Source: a virus
Direction: 5' to 3' (one strand)
Length of the DNA stretch: 38,347 bases
IMG/VR virus record: IMGVR_UViG_3300009285_000650
Coordinates: 1 to 38,347 of that record
Under the pieces are notes generated by a model. The model made no database searches and was not told the origin of the DNA. It saw nothing but the letters and a program-made list of their open reading frames with translations. Shown in pieces: positions 30,950 to 36,986 of the stretch. How positions within the stretch are numbered: position 1 is the stretch's first letter; each line of letters opens with the position of its first letter. Both the position numbers and the translations under genes were made by a program.

Positions 30950-31647
30950 TGCTTTGAGTCAGCCACTAATTTTTCGTATGTGTCTATTATTTTAGGACCT
31001 TTGTTATTGTAATTATTTCTCTCCCAAGTCCTAATTGCTGCCTGCCAGTCCTTCATCTTTGTTTTCCCAAGCATCCAACCTCTAGCCTCGTAATGGTCAA
31101 TAAAATTATTCGGGTCTATCCCGTTATTTCTTCCAATACAATAAGCTGTTACTAATTCAATTTTTGGAGGTATAATTTCCCTTTCTTTCCTTTCTTTAAC
31201 TGTCTTTAAATGTCTTTCTCCATATAGGCGTTCAGTGGGCTGAACGCTTCCGTTCAGTGGGCTGAACGCTTCCGTTCGGTGGGCTGAACGCTTCCGTTCA
31301 GTGGGCTGAACGCTTTTTGATTGATTCGTGCGTTCAGTGGGCTGAACGCTTGACCATTTTTCGTAGTCTTTGTTTAAATACAATCTGCCTGATTCATCTT
31401 TTATTATAACTTCATTGTCTATAAGAACTTGCATTGCAAGATGAACGCTTCCTATTGGCATTGAAAGTTCCTTTGATGCTTTCCTAAATGACCATTCTTT
31501 AATAAATTTTCTGTTCCATCCATATGAAGATCTAATGACCCATAGCGCAAATCGTAGGCCATTACCAGAAAATGGGTGCCTAACAATCGCGTCAAGCAAC
31601 TCATTAGATATTCTTGTATGCCCATTTTCTAGTTGAGGTGAAGCCAT
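30943..31647 (-). CDS. Replication initiator, phage O-like
   Basis: A 234-residue protein. The N-terminal 100 residues match phage replication protein O: MASPQLENGHTRISNELLDA, then LRFALWVIRSSYGWNRK and a winged-helix (FRKASKELSMPIGSVHLAMQ). Residues about 104-140 encode the iteron array and read as SVQPTER, RSAHRTEA, FSPLNG. The C-terminal part (NNFIDHYEARGWMLGKTKMK ... WQAAIRTWERN) is the helicase-contact domain common to DnaD/O-like initiators. No Shine-Dalgarno precedes ATG 31647; a T6 tract ends 3 bases before it. Binds its own iterons and recruits the helicase encoded next. Confidence 0.85.
   Translation of the reverse strand: MASPQLENGHTRISNELLDAIVRHPFSGNGLRFALWVIRSSYGWNRKFIKEWSFRKASKELSMPIGSVHLAMQVLIDNEVIIKDESGRLYLNKDYEKWSSVQPTERTNQSKSVQPTERKRSAHRTEAFSPLNGSVQPTERLYGERHLKTVKERKEREIIPPKIELVTAYCIGRNNGIDPNNFIDHYEARGWMLGKTKMKDWQAAIRTWERNNYNNKGPKIIDTYEKLVADSKQC
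31228..31349. other. ori: Replication origin: five iterons inside the initiator gene
   Basis: Five copies of a dyad, consensus CGTTCAGTGGGCTGAACGC (8-bp arms GCGTTCAG/CTGAACGC with TGGG between at the best copy), lie at 31229-31247, 31251-31269, 31273-31291, 31295-31313 and 31331-31349. Four are exactly 22 bp apart; the fifth is 36 bp away. Copy 3 carries one change (CGTTCGG). An AT-rich, pyrimidine-tract region at about 31130-31226 would be the unwinding element. This copies the lambda layout, ori within O. Confidence 0.88.
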
Positions 31648-31650
31648 CTT

Positions 31651-31677
31651 AAAAAAGGCCCGCGCCCCTTTGGCGGG
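31651..31677 (-). terminator. Terminator abutting the initiator start codon
   Basis: On the minus strand CCCGC (31677-31673) pairs with GCGGG (31663-31659), then CC and T6 (31656-31651); the ATG follows after AAG. The same GCGCGGG (31665-31659) can instead pair with an upstream CCCGCGC (31712-31706). A U-tract right before a start codon, with no ribosome site between, suggests regulated readthrough. Confidence 0.7.
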
Positions 31678-31680
31678 TTG

Positions 31681-31752
31681 CCTGCGAGAGCGACCAACAA
31701 TTGGAGCGCGGGTTAGATTTGGTATTCATTGTTGGTCATCATCTCTCGCAGG
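31681..31752 (-). promoter_or_regulatory. Nested inverted repeat in the initiator leader
   Basis: CCTGCGAGAG (31681-31690) pairs with CTCTCGCAGG (31743-31752), and inside it ACCAACAA (31693-31700) pairs with TTGTTGGT (31729-31736). The loop holds CCCGCGC (as minus strand, 31712-31706), which is complementary to GCGCGGG of the terminator. The two alternative folds are the parts expected of an attenuator. Confidence 0.7.
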
Positions 31753-31760
31753 GCTTTCAT
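31713..31760 (-). CDS. Possible 15-residue leader peptide
   Basis: ATG 31760 to TAA 31713 encodes MKALREMMTNNEYQI. The A of ATG lies 7 bases after the -10 box, at the expected +1, so translation would be leaderless. The frame covers the 5' arms of the nested repeat and ends just before the CCCGCGC segment, so ribosome progress could select the fold. No run of a single regulatory codon is present, apart from Met-Met and Asn-Asn pairs. Confidence 0.35.
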   Translation of the reverse strand: MKALREMMTNNEYQI

Positions 31761-31766
31761 GACTAA

Positions 31767-31795
31767 ATATTAAATTAATGTTTCGATGATGTCAA
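31767..31795 (-). promoter_or_regulatory. Sigma-70-like promoter for the replication operon
   Basis: TTGACA (31795-31790), a 17-base spacer, and TAATAT (31772-31767): a perfect -35, a 4-of-6 -10 and ideal spacing. Predicted start is near 31760. It is the only good promoter before the initiator-helicase operon and sits in the 193-base gap between genes. Confidence 0.75.
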
Positions 31796-31840
31796 GCGTT
31801 ATTTCTCAGCAACAAAAATATGCTTTCACGACTGGAAAAA

Positions 31841-32191
31841 TCAAAGAGCTTTCCATAAGGTTATGCGGACGCCTGTTCGTTCGTTCATTCTCCGGCCAAC
31901 CGCCACAATTGCGCCTCGGTCGCGCAGCTCGCTAATGCGGCTCCTGACTGTGCCTAGATGGCCCTGGGATGTTGGGTCCATGCCTATCTTTCGGCAAACT
32001 TCCTCTGCCGTAATAGGTATGGGGCTTTCTGTGAGTGCCAAAAGGACTCGGGCTCGGATTGCATCGGCTGAAAACAAGGCCATTTGCAGGCCGTCGCGTC
32101 GGGAGTCGGCAGCATCCTGCCTAAAACGGTCAAACTCGCGTCCTGGGGCAGCCTTGGAAGCCGCAGGGGCCTTTAAATTCTGGTTGCTCAT
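31841..32191 (-). CDS. Small winged-helix protein
   Basis: A 116-residue protein. Residues about 45-116 form a winged helix: RARVLLALTESPIPITAEEV, CRKIGMD, then VRSRISELRDRGAIVAVGRR and a final beta wing. The N-terminal 40 residues are flexible and basic. Likely a DNA-binding early regulator; the SRISELRDRG recognition region is well formed. Overlaps the upstream nuclease gene by 4 bases. It could control the promoter 46 bases downstream of its stop. Confidence 0.65.
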   Translation of the reverse strand: MSNQNLKAPAASKAAPGREFDRFRQDAADSRRDGLQMALFSADAIRARVLLALTESPIPITAEEVCRKIGMDPTSQGHLGTVRSRISELRDRGAIVAVGRRMNERTGVRITLWKAL

Positions 32192-32541
32192 GCCAATTCC
32201 CCATATTTGTATCCGTTTGCCTTTAGCCAGGACATGACATCTGGCACGCTCCTGGCCAGGACATAGTTATGGCCACGATCTACCAAGACCTTGGCCATTA
32301 GCTCCTGCGCGGGACTTCGCGTTCCTGTTTTGCTCTTGACCTCAATCCACAAAACCTTGCTCTCAGGCAGGAGGACTACGACATCCGGGATTCCCGGCAC
32401 AAAGTACGCGCTGGTCGGTATGTTGTAACGCCCCGTCCGCTTGTTGTAGTAGCCCATGTTCGGGATGTGGAACGAGATGTACCCAAGCGCCCGAAGTGCG
32501 CCTTGGATTCTGTTTTGGGTAATTAGTTCGGGACCCTTCAT
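32188..32541 (-). CDS. VRR-NUC-like nuclease 2
   Basis: A 117-residue protein of the PD-(D/E)XK fold: N-terminal helix ELITQNRIQGALRALG, then PGIPDVVVLL (Asp53), LWIEVKSKTG (Glu67, Lys69) and SPAQELMAKVLVDRGH (Gln79) followed by a strand VLAR. The GIPDV...E-K...Q series is the VRR-NUC core. All catalytic positions are present. Overlaps the next gene by 4 bases on each side. Confidence 0.8.
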   Translation of the reverse strand: MKGPELITQNRIQGALRALGYISFHIPNMGYYNKRTGRYNIPTSAYFVPGIPDVVVLLPESKVLWIEVKSKTGTRSPAQELMAKVLVDRGHNYVLARSVPDVMSWLKANGYKYGELA

Positions 32542-33215
32542 GATGGCTCGGTGTCTGATACGTTCGCGGCCTCCAGCATGGCGCTAGCGCATTCGTCTTT
32601 TTTATGGGCATCATTCGGATCGAAATGCCCAAACGGGAGCCCGCGAGGATCGCGCGTGGGGCAATAGGTCCCGCACTTGGGGCAACTGACGTGTAAGAAT
32701 CGTTCATGCCGCCAGTTGAAGTCCCTCATGTATCCGAGAAGCACATGTAAAAGATGGTTCTCTCCAAGCGTTGTCGGGACAAAGACCGTCTGGATGTCTC
32801 TGGATTTCTTGGCGAGATTGAGTTGCCAGTGGCTTTCTCCGTGGTAACTGCCGGCGCTTACGCATTCGAGCAGACCGATCTCGGGCGGCAACTCCTCGGG
32901 CTCGATTATCCCCTTCGGAGTCGCGAAGTAGAAGCGGTTGAAGAACGGGACATAACTCCGCCACTTCTTGTCACTGGCAAAATCGGCGCGGCTGACCTTA
33001 ACCTCGTATCCGTAGACGTAAAATGTCCGCAGGTCGATGACCATGAGGTCCACGCGCCCGCCAGCGAAACCGACCTCGGTCATGTACAGCGAGTCCATCC
33101 ATTGGCGGACTCGATAGTATCGGCAGAGGCTCATGATCTCCGTCGCTGTCGGTCTGGGATCGGGCATTATCGGTTTTACCTCCTGGATTTTCTGCACGGA
33201 TTCGGAGCAGTTCAT
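32538..33215 (-). CDS. MmcB-like PD-(D/E)XK nuclease
   Basis: ATG 33215 overlaps the previous TGA (ATGA) and gives 225 residues; a second ATG at 33167 with AGGAGGT 10 bases upstream would give 209. The core AGGRVDLMVIDLRTFYVYGY (Asp56) and EVKVSRADF (Glu71, Lys73), SDKKW--Y, FNRFYFATPKGIIEPEELPP is the MmcB-family DNA repair nuclease pattern. The C-terminal CPKCGTYCPT could bind zinc. Acts with the other nucleases on phage DNA repair or on host DNA. Confidence 0.78.
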   Translation of the reverse strand: MNCSESVQKIQEVKPIMPDPRPTATEIMSLCRYYRVRQWMDSLYMTEVGFAGGRVDLMVIDLRTFYVYGYEVKVSRADFASDKKWRSYVPFFNRFYFATPKGIIEPEELPPEIGLLECVSAGSYHGESHWQLNLAKKSRDIQTVFVPTTLGENHLLHVLLGYMRDFNWRHERFLHVSCPKCGTYCPTRDPRGLPFGHFDPNDAHKKDECASAMLEAANVSDTEPS

Positions 33216-33349
33216 TTGCAGCACCTAGGGAACTTCCCAACCAACTGCCAGAACACAAACGCCAGCACCTTCCCCGCTTCGGCACCGAATGATTTGGCTT
33301 TGCGCCACAGTACGCCTAGCGATTTGGCCAGGAGTAGAAGGATGGTCAT
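33212..33349 (-). CDS. Small 45-residue protein
   Basis: ATG 33349, with GAGGAAAGCC before it. MTILLLLAKSLGVLWRKAKS onward is amphipathic or weakly hydrophobic with basic patches and ends VGKFPRCCK. Both ends overlap neighbours by 4 bases (ATGA), so it belongs to a coupled chain. Function unknown; a membrane-associated peptide is possible. Confidence 0.5.
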   Translation of the reverse strand: MTILLLLAKSLGVLWRKAKSFGAEAGKVLAFVFWQLVGKFPRCCK

Positions 33350-33507
33350 TGGCTTTCCTCGACCGTCAGGACCAAGACCTTATTGACGCACATGGCTATG
33401 GCAGATGCCTTGGCCTGGTCCTCAGGGCTAATCTCAAACGTCAGCTTCGCGTTTCCCTCTCGATCCGTCCGGCTTCCGCAGACGGTGGCTTTGACTGTTA
33501 TCTGCAT
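33346..33507 (-). CDS. Small 53-residue protein
   Basis: ATG 33507 to TGA 33346, three bases after the coiled-coil gene. MQITVKATVCGSRTDREGNA leads into KLTFEISPEDQAKASAIAMC: a beta-hairpin plus helix. Similar small proteins occur beside RecT and nuclease genes, but I cannot name a family. Confidence 0.5.
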   Translation of the reverse strand: MQITVKATVCGSRTDREGNAKLTFEISPEDQAKASAIAMCVNKVLVLTVEESQ

Positions 33508-33509
33508 GG

Positions 33510-34166
33510 TCAGATGGGCCGGACGTGGAATTTAACGCCGTCAACCTTAACCGTGTCGTGCGTCGATCTGGCCTGTTGCCCGAGCCTGATGGTATCCCAA
33601 CACAGATAGGCGCGAGCGTTTATGATCTGCTGATTCGTCATGCGCTCTATCGGGATTGGCGTAGCCATCCACGTTTCCGGGATGCGCGTCTGGACCTTGG
33701 GGATCGTGCGGGCCAGGATAACCGGAGCTGCCTGCACCGGGGCCTGTAGTATGGCCTCGGCCTGGGCCTTGTCGCCGGCCTTCTCGGCCTCTGCGGCTGC
33801 GGCGATTGCGGCGTCCTCGGCGGCTTTGTCGGATAGGTCCTGGAGGCGCTTCTCCTCCGCCTGGCGGGTGGATTCCTGCTCCAACTGATAGACCCGGATT
33901 TTCTTCTTGTAAACGTCGCGTGTCTCGGTGATGAGGTCGGTGACTGCCTTCTTCTCTGCGACGGCGGCTTTGTGCCCCTGGTGCCATCGCTTGATATTGG
34001 GGTCGTACTTCTCATTGGCCTGTTTCTCGATCTCCTTGAGTTCTACGCAGGCTATGTCTGCCCGTTGAAGGTCGGCGTCAGTGGTGATGCAGAATGACTT
34101 AGCGGCCTCAAGAGCCGTCTTGGCCCTGGTTGCTTCTATAGCTGTTTCTACTATTTCTGTTTCCAT
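33510..34166 (-). CDS. Coiled-coil early protein
   Basis: A 218-residue protein with CGGAGATAAAAC before ATG. Residues about 20-140 are a long helix rich in Ala, Glu and Lys (ADIACVELKEIEKQANEKYD, EEKRLQDLSDKAAEDAAIAA). The C-terminal 55 residues are compact, with MTNQQIINARAYLCWDTIRL and KVDGVKFHVRPI. Proteins of this form are frequent near phage annealase genes, and some are thought to help recombination; no domain is certain here. An intrinsic terminator lies 46 bases upstream of its start. Confidence 0.6.
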   Translation of the reverse strand: METEIVETAIEATRAKTALEAAKSFCITTDADLQRADIACVELKEIEKQANEKYDPNIKRWHQGHKAAVAEKKAVTDLITETRDVYKKKIRVYQLEQESTRQAEEKRLQDLSDKAAEDAAIAAAAEAEKAGDKAQAEAILQAPVQAAPVILARTIPKVQTRIPETWMATPIPIERMTNQQIINARAYLCWDTIRLGQQARSTHDTVKVDGVKFHVRPI

Positions 34167-34211
34167 GTTTTATCTCCGTGGAGTTTCATACAGCTTACAT
34201 TTCTCATACAT

Positions 34212-34266
34212 AAAAAGACCTCCGGGCAAGCGGTTTGTTGTTGTGGACAGCAGACCGGCCCGGAGG
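34212..34266 (-). terminator. Long-loop intrinsic terminator upstream of the coiled-coil gene
   Basis: CCTCCGGGC (34219-34227) and GCCCGGAGG (34258-34266) form a 9-bp stem; inside, CGGT and ACCG can extend it. On the minus strand TC and T5 follow (34216-34212). It separates the small HTH gene from the coiled-coil gene. Confidence 0.75.
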
Positions 34267-34331
34267 CAAGATGGAATAAAAGAACCGCCGAACGATCGGG
34301 GGGTATCCCTTTGACAAAACCGCGATAAGAC

Positions 34332-34517
34332 TCATGCGGCTATGCTGCGCCACCTGGCAACCGTCATGTGAGAGACGCCCATCATCTCGGCTACTTCGCG
34401 GGTGGATAGGTCCTTCTTGAGTACGGGCACGATGTAGCGTTTCCAGACCAAGCGCCCAATATCACCCCCCAAAGTTATCTGAGGCGGGGCCTTCAGCTTC
34501 TTTTTGCGTTTTTTCAT
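34332..34517 (-). CDS. Small HTH DNA-binding protein
   Basis: ATG 34517 with GAGGAAACGACC before it gives 61 residues; the longer frame upstream has no ribosome site. A basic start (MKKRKKKLKAPPQ) precedes VWKRYIVPVLKKDLSTREVA and EMMGVSHMTVARWRSI, a clear helix-turn-helix with SHMTVARWR as recognition helix. Size and fold fit a Cro-like or transposase-type regulator. An inverted repeat GTAAC-N5-GTTAC lies 142 bases upstream and could be its operator. Confidence 0.7.
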   Translation of the reverse strand: MKKRKKKLKAPPQITLGGDIGRLVWKRYIVPVLKKDLSTREVAEMMGVSHMTVARWRSIAA

Positions 34518-34658
34518 GGTCGTTTCCTCTTTTCTTCGCGGGCGGCGGTACTTTGAGTAACGCCTTGACCGCTTCCTCAAACCCCATAGGGGCAAGAGTA
34601 ATTGCCGTGCTTTTTTACTTTAGGTATTTCCCGGCATCTTCTTGTTCGTAAACACAGC

Positions 34659-34673
34659 GTAACATAAAGTTAC
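34659..34673. promoter_or_regulatory. Possible operator GTAAC(N5)GTTAC
   Basis: A perfect 5-bp inverted repeat with a 5-base AT spacer, in the 170-base gap before the HTH gene. On the minus strand it lies inside the spacer of a weak CTGACA-N17-TACGCT promoter. Short palindromes like this are common by chance. Confidence 0.3.
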
Positions 34674-34687
34674 AGCTTTGTCAGGGC

Positions 34688-35638
34688 CTATTCTATTGGA
34701 ATCGAAAACATTTCTGGAGGCCCAATCCCGGAGCCGGTCCTGGTGACCCGATATTTATTTCCCCTCTTTACCATTTTGAGATGGTTGCTTGAGCCCCCAT
34801 TGCGGGCCTCGAACGCAAAGTTGAAGTTCATCTCTGGCAAATCAAATCTGATCTCGTTGCCTACAAGGTGCGGGGTAAGAGCTTCTTCATACAATTGCAG
34901 TTCCCGTCCGCCGAGCTTGCATAGATTCTTTATTTTCAACGTCAAAATCGGACCTCTCCAGAAATCCTCACTTGCATATTTCTGTTTGCTTATTTCGAAT
35001 CGCTTGCGCCTTGCTGTTATCCATTCTTGATATTTCACTTCGGCACTTAAATCGTAAATCCCGTAATTCCCATTGTTTTCTACTAGGAATTGCAGGCGGC
35101 CGCGACTTATTTTGGGCGTGACAGTTGGCAGGGAGTCCCCTCCGGTTACGGTTTTTAGAGTTTCGTTAACTGCTCCCAACGTTTTCCCTATGCCAGCCAA
35201 TGTCTCATTTGTCGCATTTTCCGATTGCACGAACCCAGAAAAAGCGGCCGCACCAATAACAATGCACAGCACCACAGAAGCCCCGATTTCCAATGAAATT
35301 GGCGGGTCCCTTTTTAAATTTTTGTATACCGCCAGCGCAATTGCTTGAATCATGGCTATAATTCCAGCAAAAACCGTAAGGTATAGAGACATCCGTCCCG
35401 CAGCGAAAATCTCTCTAAATGGGATTGGGGCGAGAGCTTTAATCCAGAAATGAGCGCATGCGTATAATAATACTGGCCACCGTAATATGTAAGATGCTTC
35501 TTTAATATGCCGCTCCGTCTTACGGGCGATTTCCGGCCACCGATCCGTTTTGAATTTCCCCCACATCTCTCCGAGTGCTGAAGGCGGCGCTTGCTCCGGA
35601 CGGCCTTCGGCTGTAACTTCCTGTTCCTGTTTATCCAT
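34688..35638 (-). CDS. Three-helix membrane protein
   Basis: A 316-residue protein. A charged N-terminus is followed by three transmembrane segments at about 54-72, 84-105 and 115-137. The C-terminal region of about 175 residues (GRLQFLVENNGNYGIYDLSA ... LPEMNFNFAFEARNGGS) is beta-rich and soluble. I do not recognise the family. It is an accessory gene with lower GC than its neighbours. It starts 24 bases from the plus-strand gene facing the other way. Superinfection exclusion or host-membrane sensing are possible roles, not shown. Confidence 0.7.
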   Translation of the reverse strand: MDKQEQEVTAEGRPEQAPPSALGEMWGKFKTDRWPEIARKTERHIKEASYILRWPVLLYACAHFWIKALAPIPFREIFAAGRMSLYLTVFAGIIAMIQAIALAVYKNLKRDPPISLEIGASVVLCIVIGAAAFSGFVQSENATNETLAGIGKTLGAVNETLKTVTGGDSLPTVTPKISRGRLQFLVENNGNYGIYDLSAEVKYQEWITARRKRFEISKQKYASEDFWRGPILTLKIKNLCKLGGRELQLYEEALTPHLVGNEIRFDLPEMNFNFAFEARNGGSSNHLKMVKRGNKYRVTRTGSGIGPPEMFSIPIE

Positions 35639-35662
35639 CCGCCGATTCTACCAAAAGGGGTC

Positions 35663-36322
35663 ATGATGGAACCTCTTTCTTTGTACAATCCCCGCATGAA
35701 AGCTCGGGAAGTGGCATTAGTATTTTTGAAAGATGCAGCAGGAGACATACGGGCGCTAATAACAGGAAGTATTGTCCTAACGGCATGGGGTTTTCTTTGG
35801 CCAGCACTAAAACGCATAGTCCAATTAGCATGGATCGGCCAGCAATCCCCCCTCCCATTAACCGCAGGATGGGCTCGTATCTCTCTTTTGGCTCTTCTGG
35901 GTATCGCGATATCCACCATAGTCCTCGTAATAGTTGCGTGGCGGCAACGCAAAGAGTTGAACAGACTACTAGAACATAAATGTCCAGAGCCGATATCTGG
36001 CAGACCGCAGTCATATCCGGGCCTCAAATTTAAATATGACGGGGTTGATTGGATTCCGGTATTGCGATACATCGGGAATGATGCCGACGACAAAATTGAG
36101 ATCAGTCGGCCCCAATGCCCCGACTGCTCGACTCCCTTGATATTCTTTACTGACAGAGAGGGTAGTTGCCCAAACCCAGATTGCATGCATAAGTTTTATC
36201 TTCAACGACCTGTTGGGATTGTTTCCGAAATGGCTAGATTTGATGCCATCGGAAGGGCGGCTAGTGGCGAGTTGCACTTCCCCGGGAAACCTGGTTTTAA
36301 GCCCCTTTTGCGAAGGGGATAA
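35663..36322 (+). CDS. Membrane protein with C-terminal zinc ribbon
   Basis: The only convincing plus-strand gene. ATG 35663 (or 35666, which suits AAAAGGGG better) gives 219 residues. Transmembrane segments lie at about 31-48 and 72-93. Next is a basic stretch (WRQRKELNRLLEHK), then FKYDGVDWIPVLRYI and a four-cysteine zinc ribbon, CPDC (152, 155) and CPNPDC (169, 174). Minus-strand frames here are less protein-like. It probably faces the cytoplasm with its ribbon. No family known to me. Likely an accessory moron with the membrane protein beside it. Confidence 0.7.
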   Translation: MMEPLSLYNPRMKAREVALVFLKDAAGDIRALITGSIVLTAWGFLWPALKRIVQLAWIGQQSPLPLTAGWARISLLALLGIAISTIVLVIVAWRQRKELNRLLEHKCPEPISGRPQSYPGLKFKYDGVDWIPVLRYIGNDADDKIEISRPQCPDCSTPLIFFTDREGSCPNPDCMHKFYLQRPVGIVSEMARFDAIGRAASGELHFPGKPGFKPLLRRG

Positions 36323-36351
36323 TCCCCGAACGATCCACTGTCCACGGTTCT

Positions 36352-36380
36352 ATTATACATTGTGGTTTTGTGACAGTCAA
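36352..36380 (-). promoter_or_regulatory. Strong sigma-70 promoter, antisense to the plus-strand gene
   Basis: TTGACT (36380-36375), a 17-base spacer, TATAAT (36357-36352): the best promoter in the window. Start is predicted near 36345. It overlaps the stop of the RecB-like gene and reads left, antisense through the whole plus-strand gene (36322-35663) and into the membrane-protein gene at 35638. Confidence 0.75.
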
Positions 36381-36937
36381 CGATAAAAACTCATAGCGTT
36401 ATAGGCCGCCACAAGTGAGGCCCATCGCTTCATATCACTATAGTCTTTGTGTTCTTCTAGACGATATGCCCCTTTGTTGGACAATCGTAATTCATATCTT
36501 GAAACCACATTAATATTGTTTCGTTGCAGCATCAAGAAATATGCGGCCAGTTGCAGTCTAGTTCTCTTATTTGCCGCTGATGGTTTAAAATCGCAGACAC
36601 TTAAAACTCCACCAATCTCAGCAACAAGGTCGGGTGTCCCGCAGACGCCCAAGACCTCATCAAAATATGGTTTCTCGCCGGAAATGTAGACTGGCTTGAC
36701 CTCGGACATGAACTTCCTGAACCCATCCACGGCCCCGGCGATAAGTTCATCGGGCTCGTTCTCCAACTCAATTCCCTGGATGATGGCGTGGAACCATTCA
36801 TGCCTAGCAGTCCCGAGCATCCGGCCTTCTTCTGTGTAGAACTGGATCGGAGGAAAGTAAAGGTCAAGAATGCTGCTAACTGACGGAACAGTCCTTCCGT
36901 CAACCCGGTAGACGTGGTTTTCGTCGAGAGTGATCAT
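36377..36937 (-). CDS. RecB-like PD-(D/E)XK exonuclease
   Basis: ATG 36937 gives 186 residues; the frame is open upstream but overlaps the annealase gene. Motifs: GTARHEWFHAI (His46), CGTPDLVAEI (Asp103), SVCDFKPS (Asp116, Lys118) and RLQLAAYFLML (Gln129, Tyr133), the RecB/Cas4/YqaJ-like core. Next to a RecT/Bet annealase, it should be the partner 5'-3' exonuclease, as Exo is for Beta. The start has only a weak ribosome site. Catalytic residues are intact. Confidence 0.8.
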   Translation of the reverse strand: MITLDENHVYRVDGRTVPSVSSILDLYFPPIQFYTEEGRMLGTARHEWFHAIIQGIELENEPDELIAGAVDGFRKFMSEVKPVYISGEKPYFDEVLGVCGTPDLVAEIGGVLSVCDFKPSAANKRTRLQLAAYFLMLQRNNINVVSRYELRLSNKGAYRLEEHKDYSDMKRWASLVAAYNAMSFYR

Positions 36938-36986
36938 AAATTTGTGCCCGCTATTTTTGTTTGCGGCGGGCAAGCGCAAAACGGTT

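Noticed and set aside
31228-31349. CRISPR or transposon-end repeats
   Set aside because: Spacing of 22 bp leaves only 3 bases between copies and the repeats lie within an O-like initiator gene; origin iterons explain them.
35661-36014. Minus-strand hydrophobic frame of 117 codons
   Set aside because: Hydrophobic codons on the opposite strand of a transmembrane-coding region often create such frames; no ribosome site and no domain.
35356-36186. Minus-strand frame of 276 codons opposite the plus-strand membrane protein
   Set aside because: Composition is unlike a folded protein and has no ribosome site, whereas the plus strand gives two transmembrane segments and a zinc ribbon.
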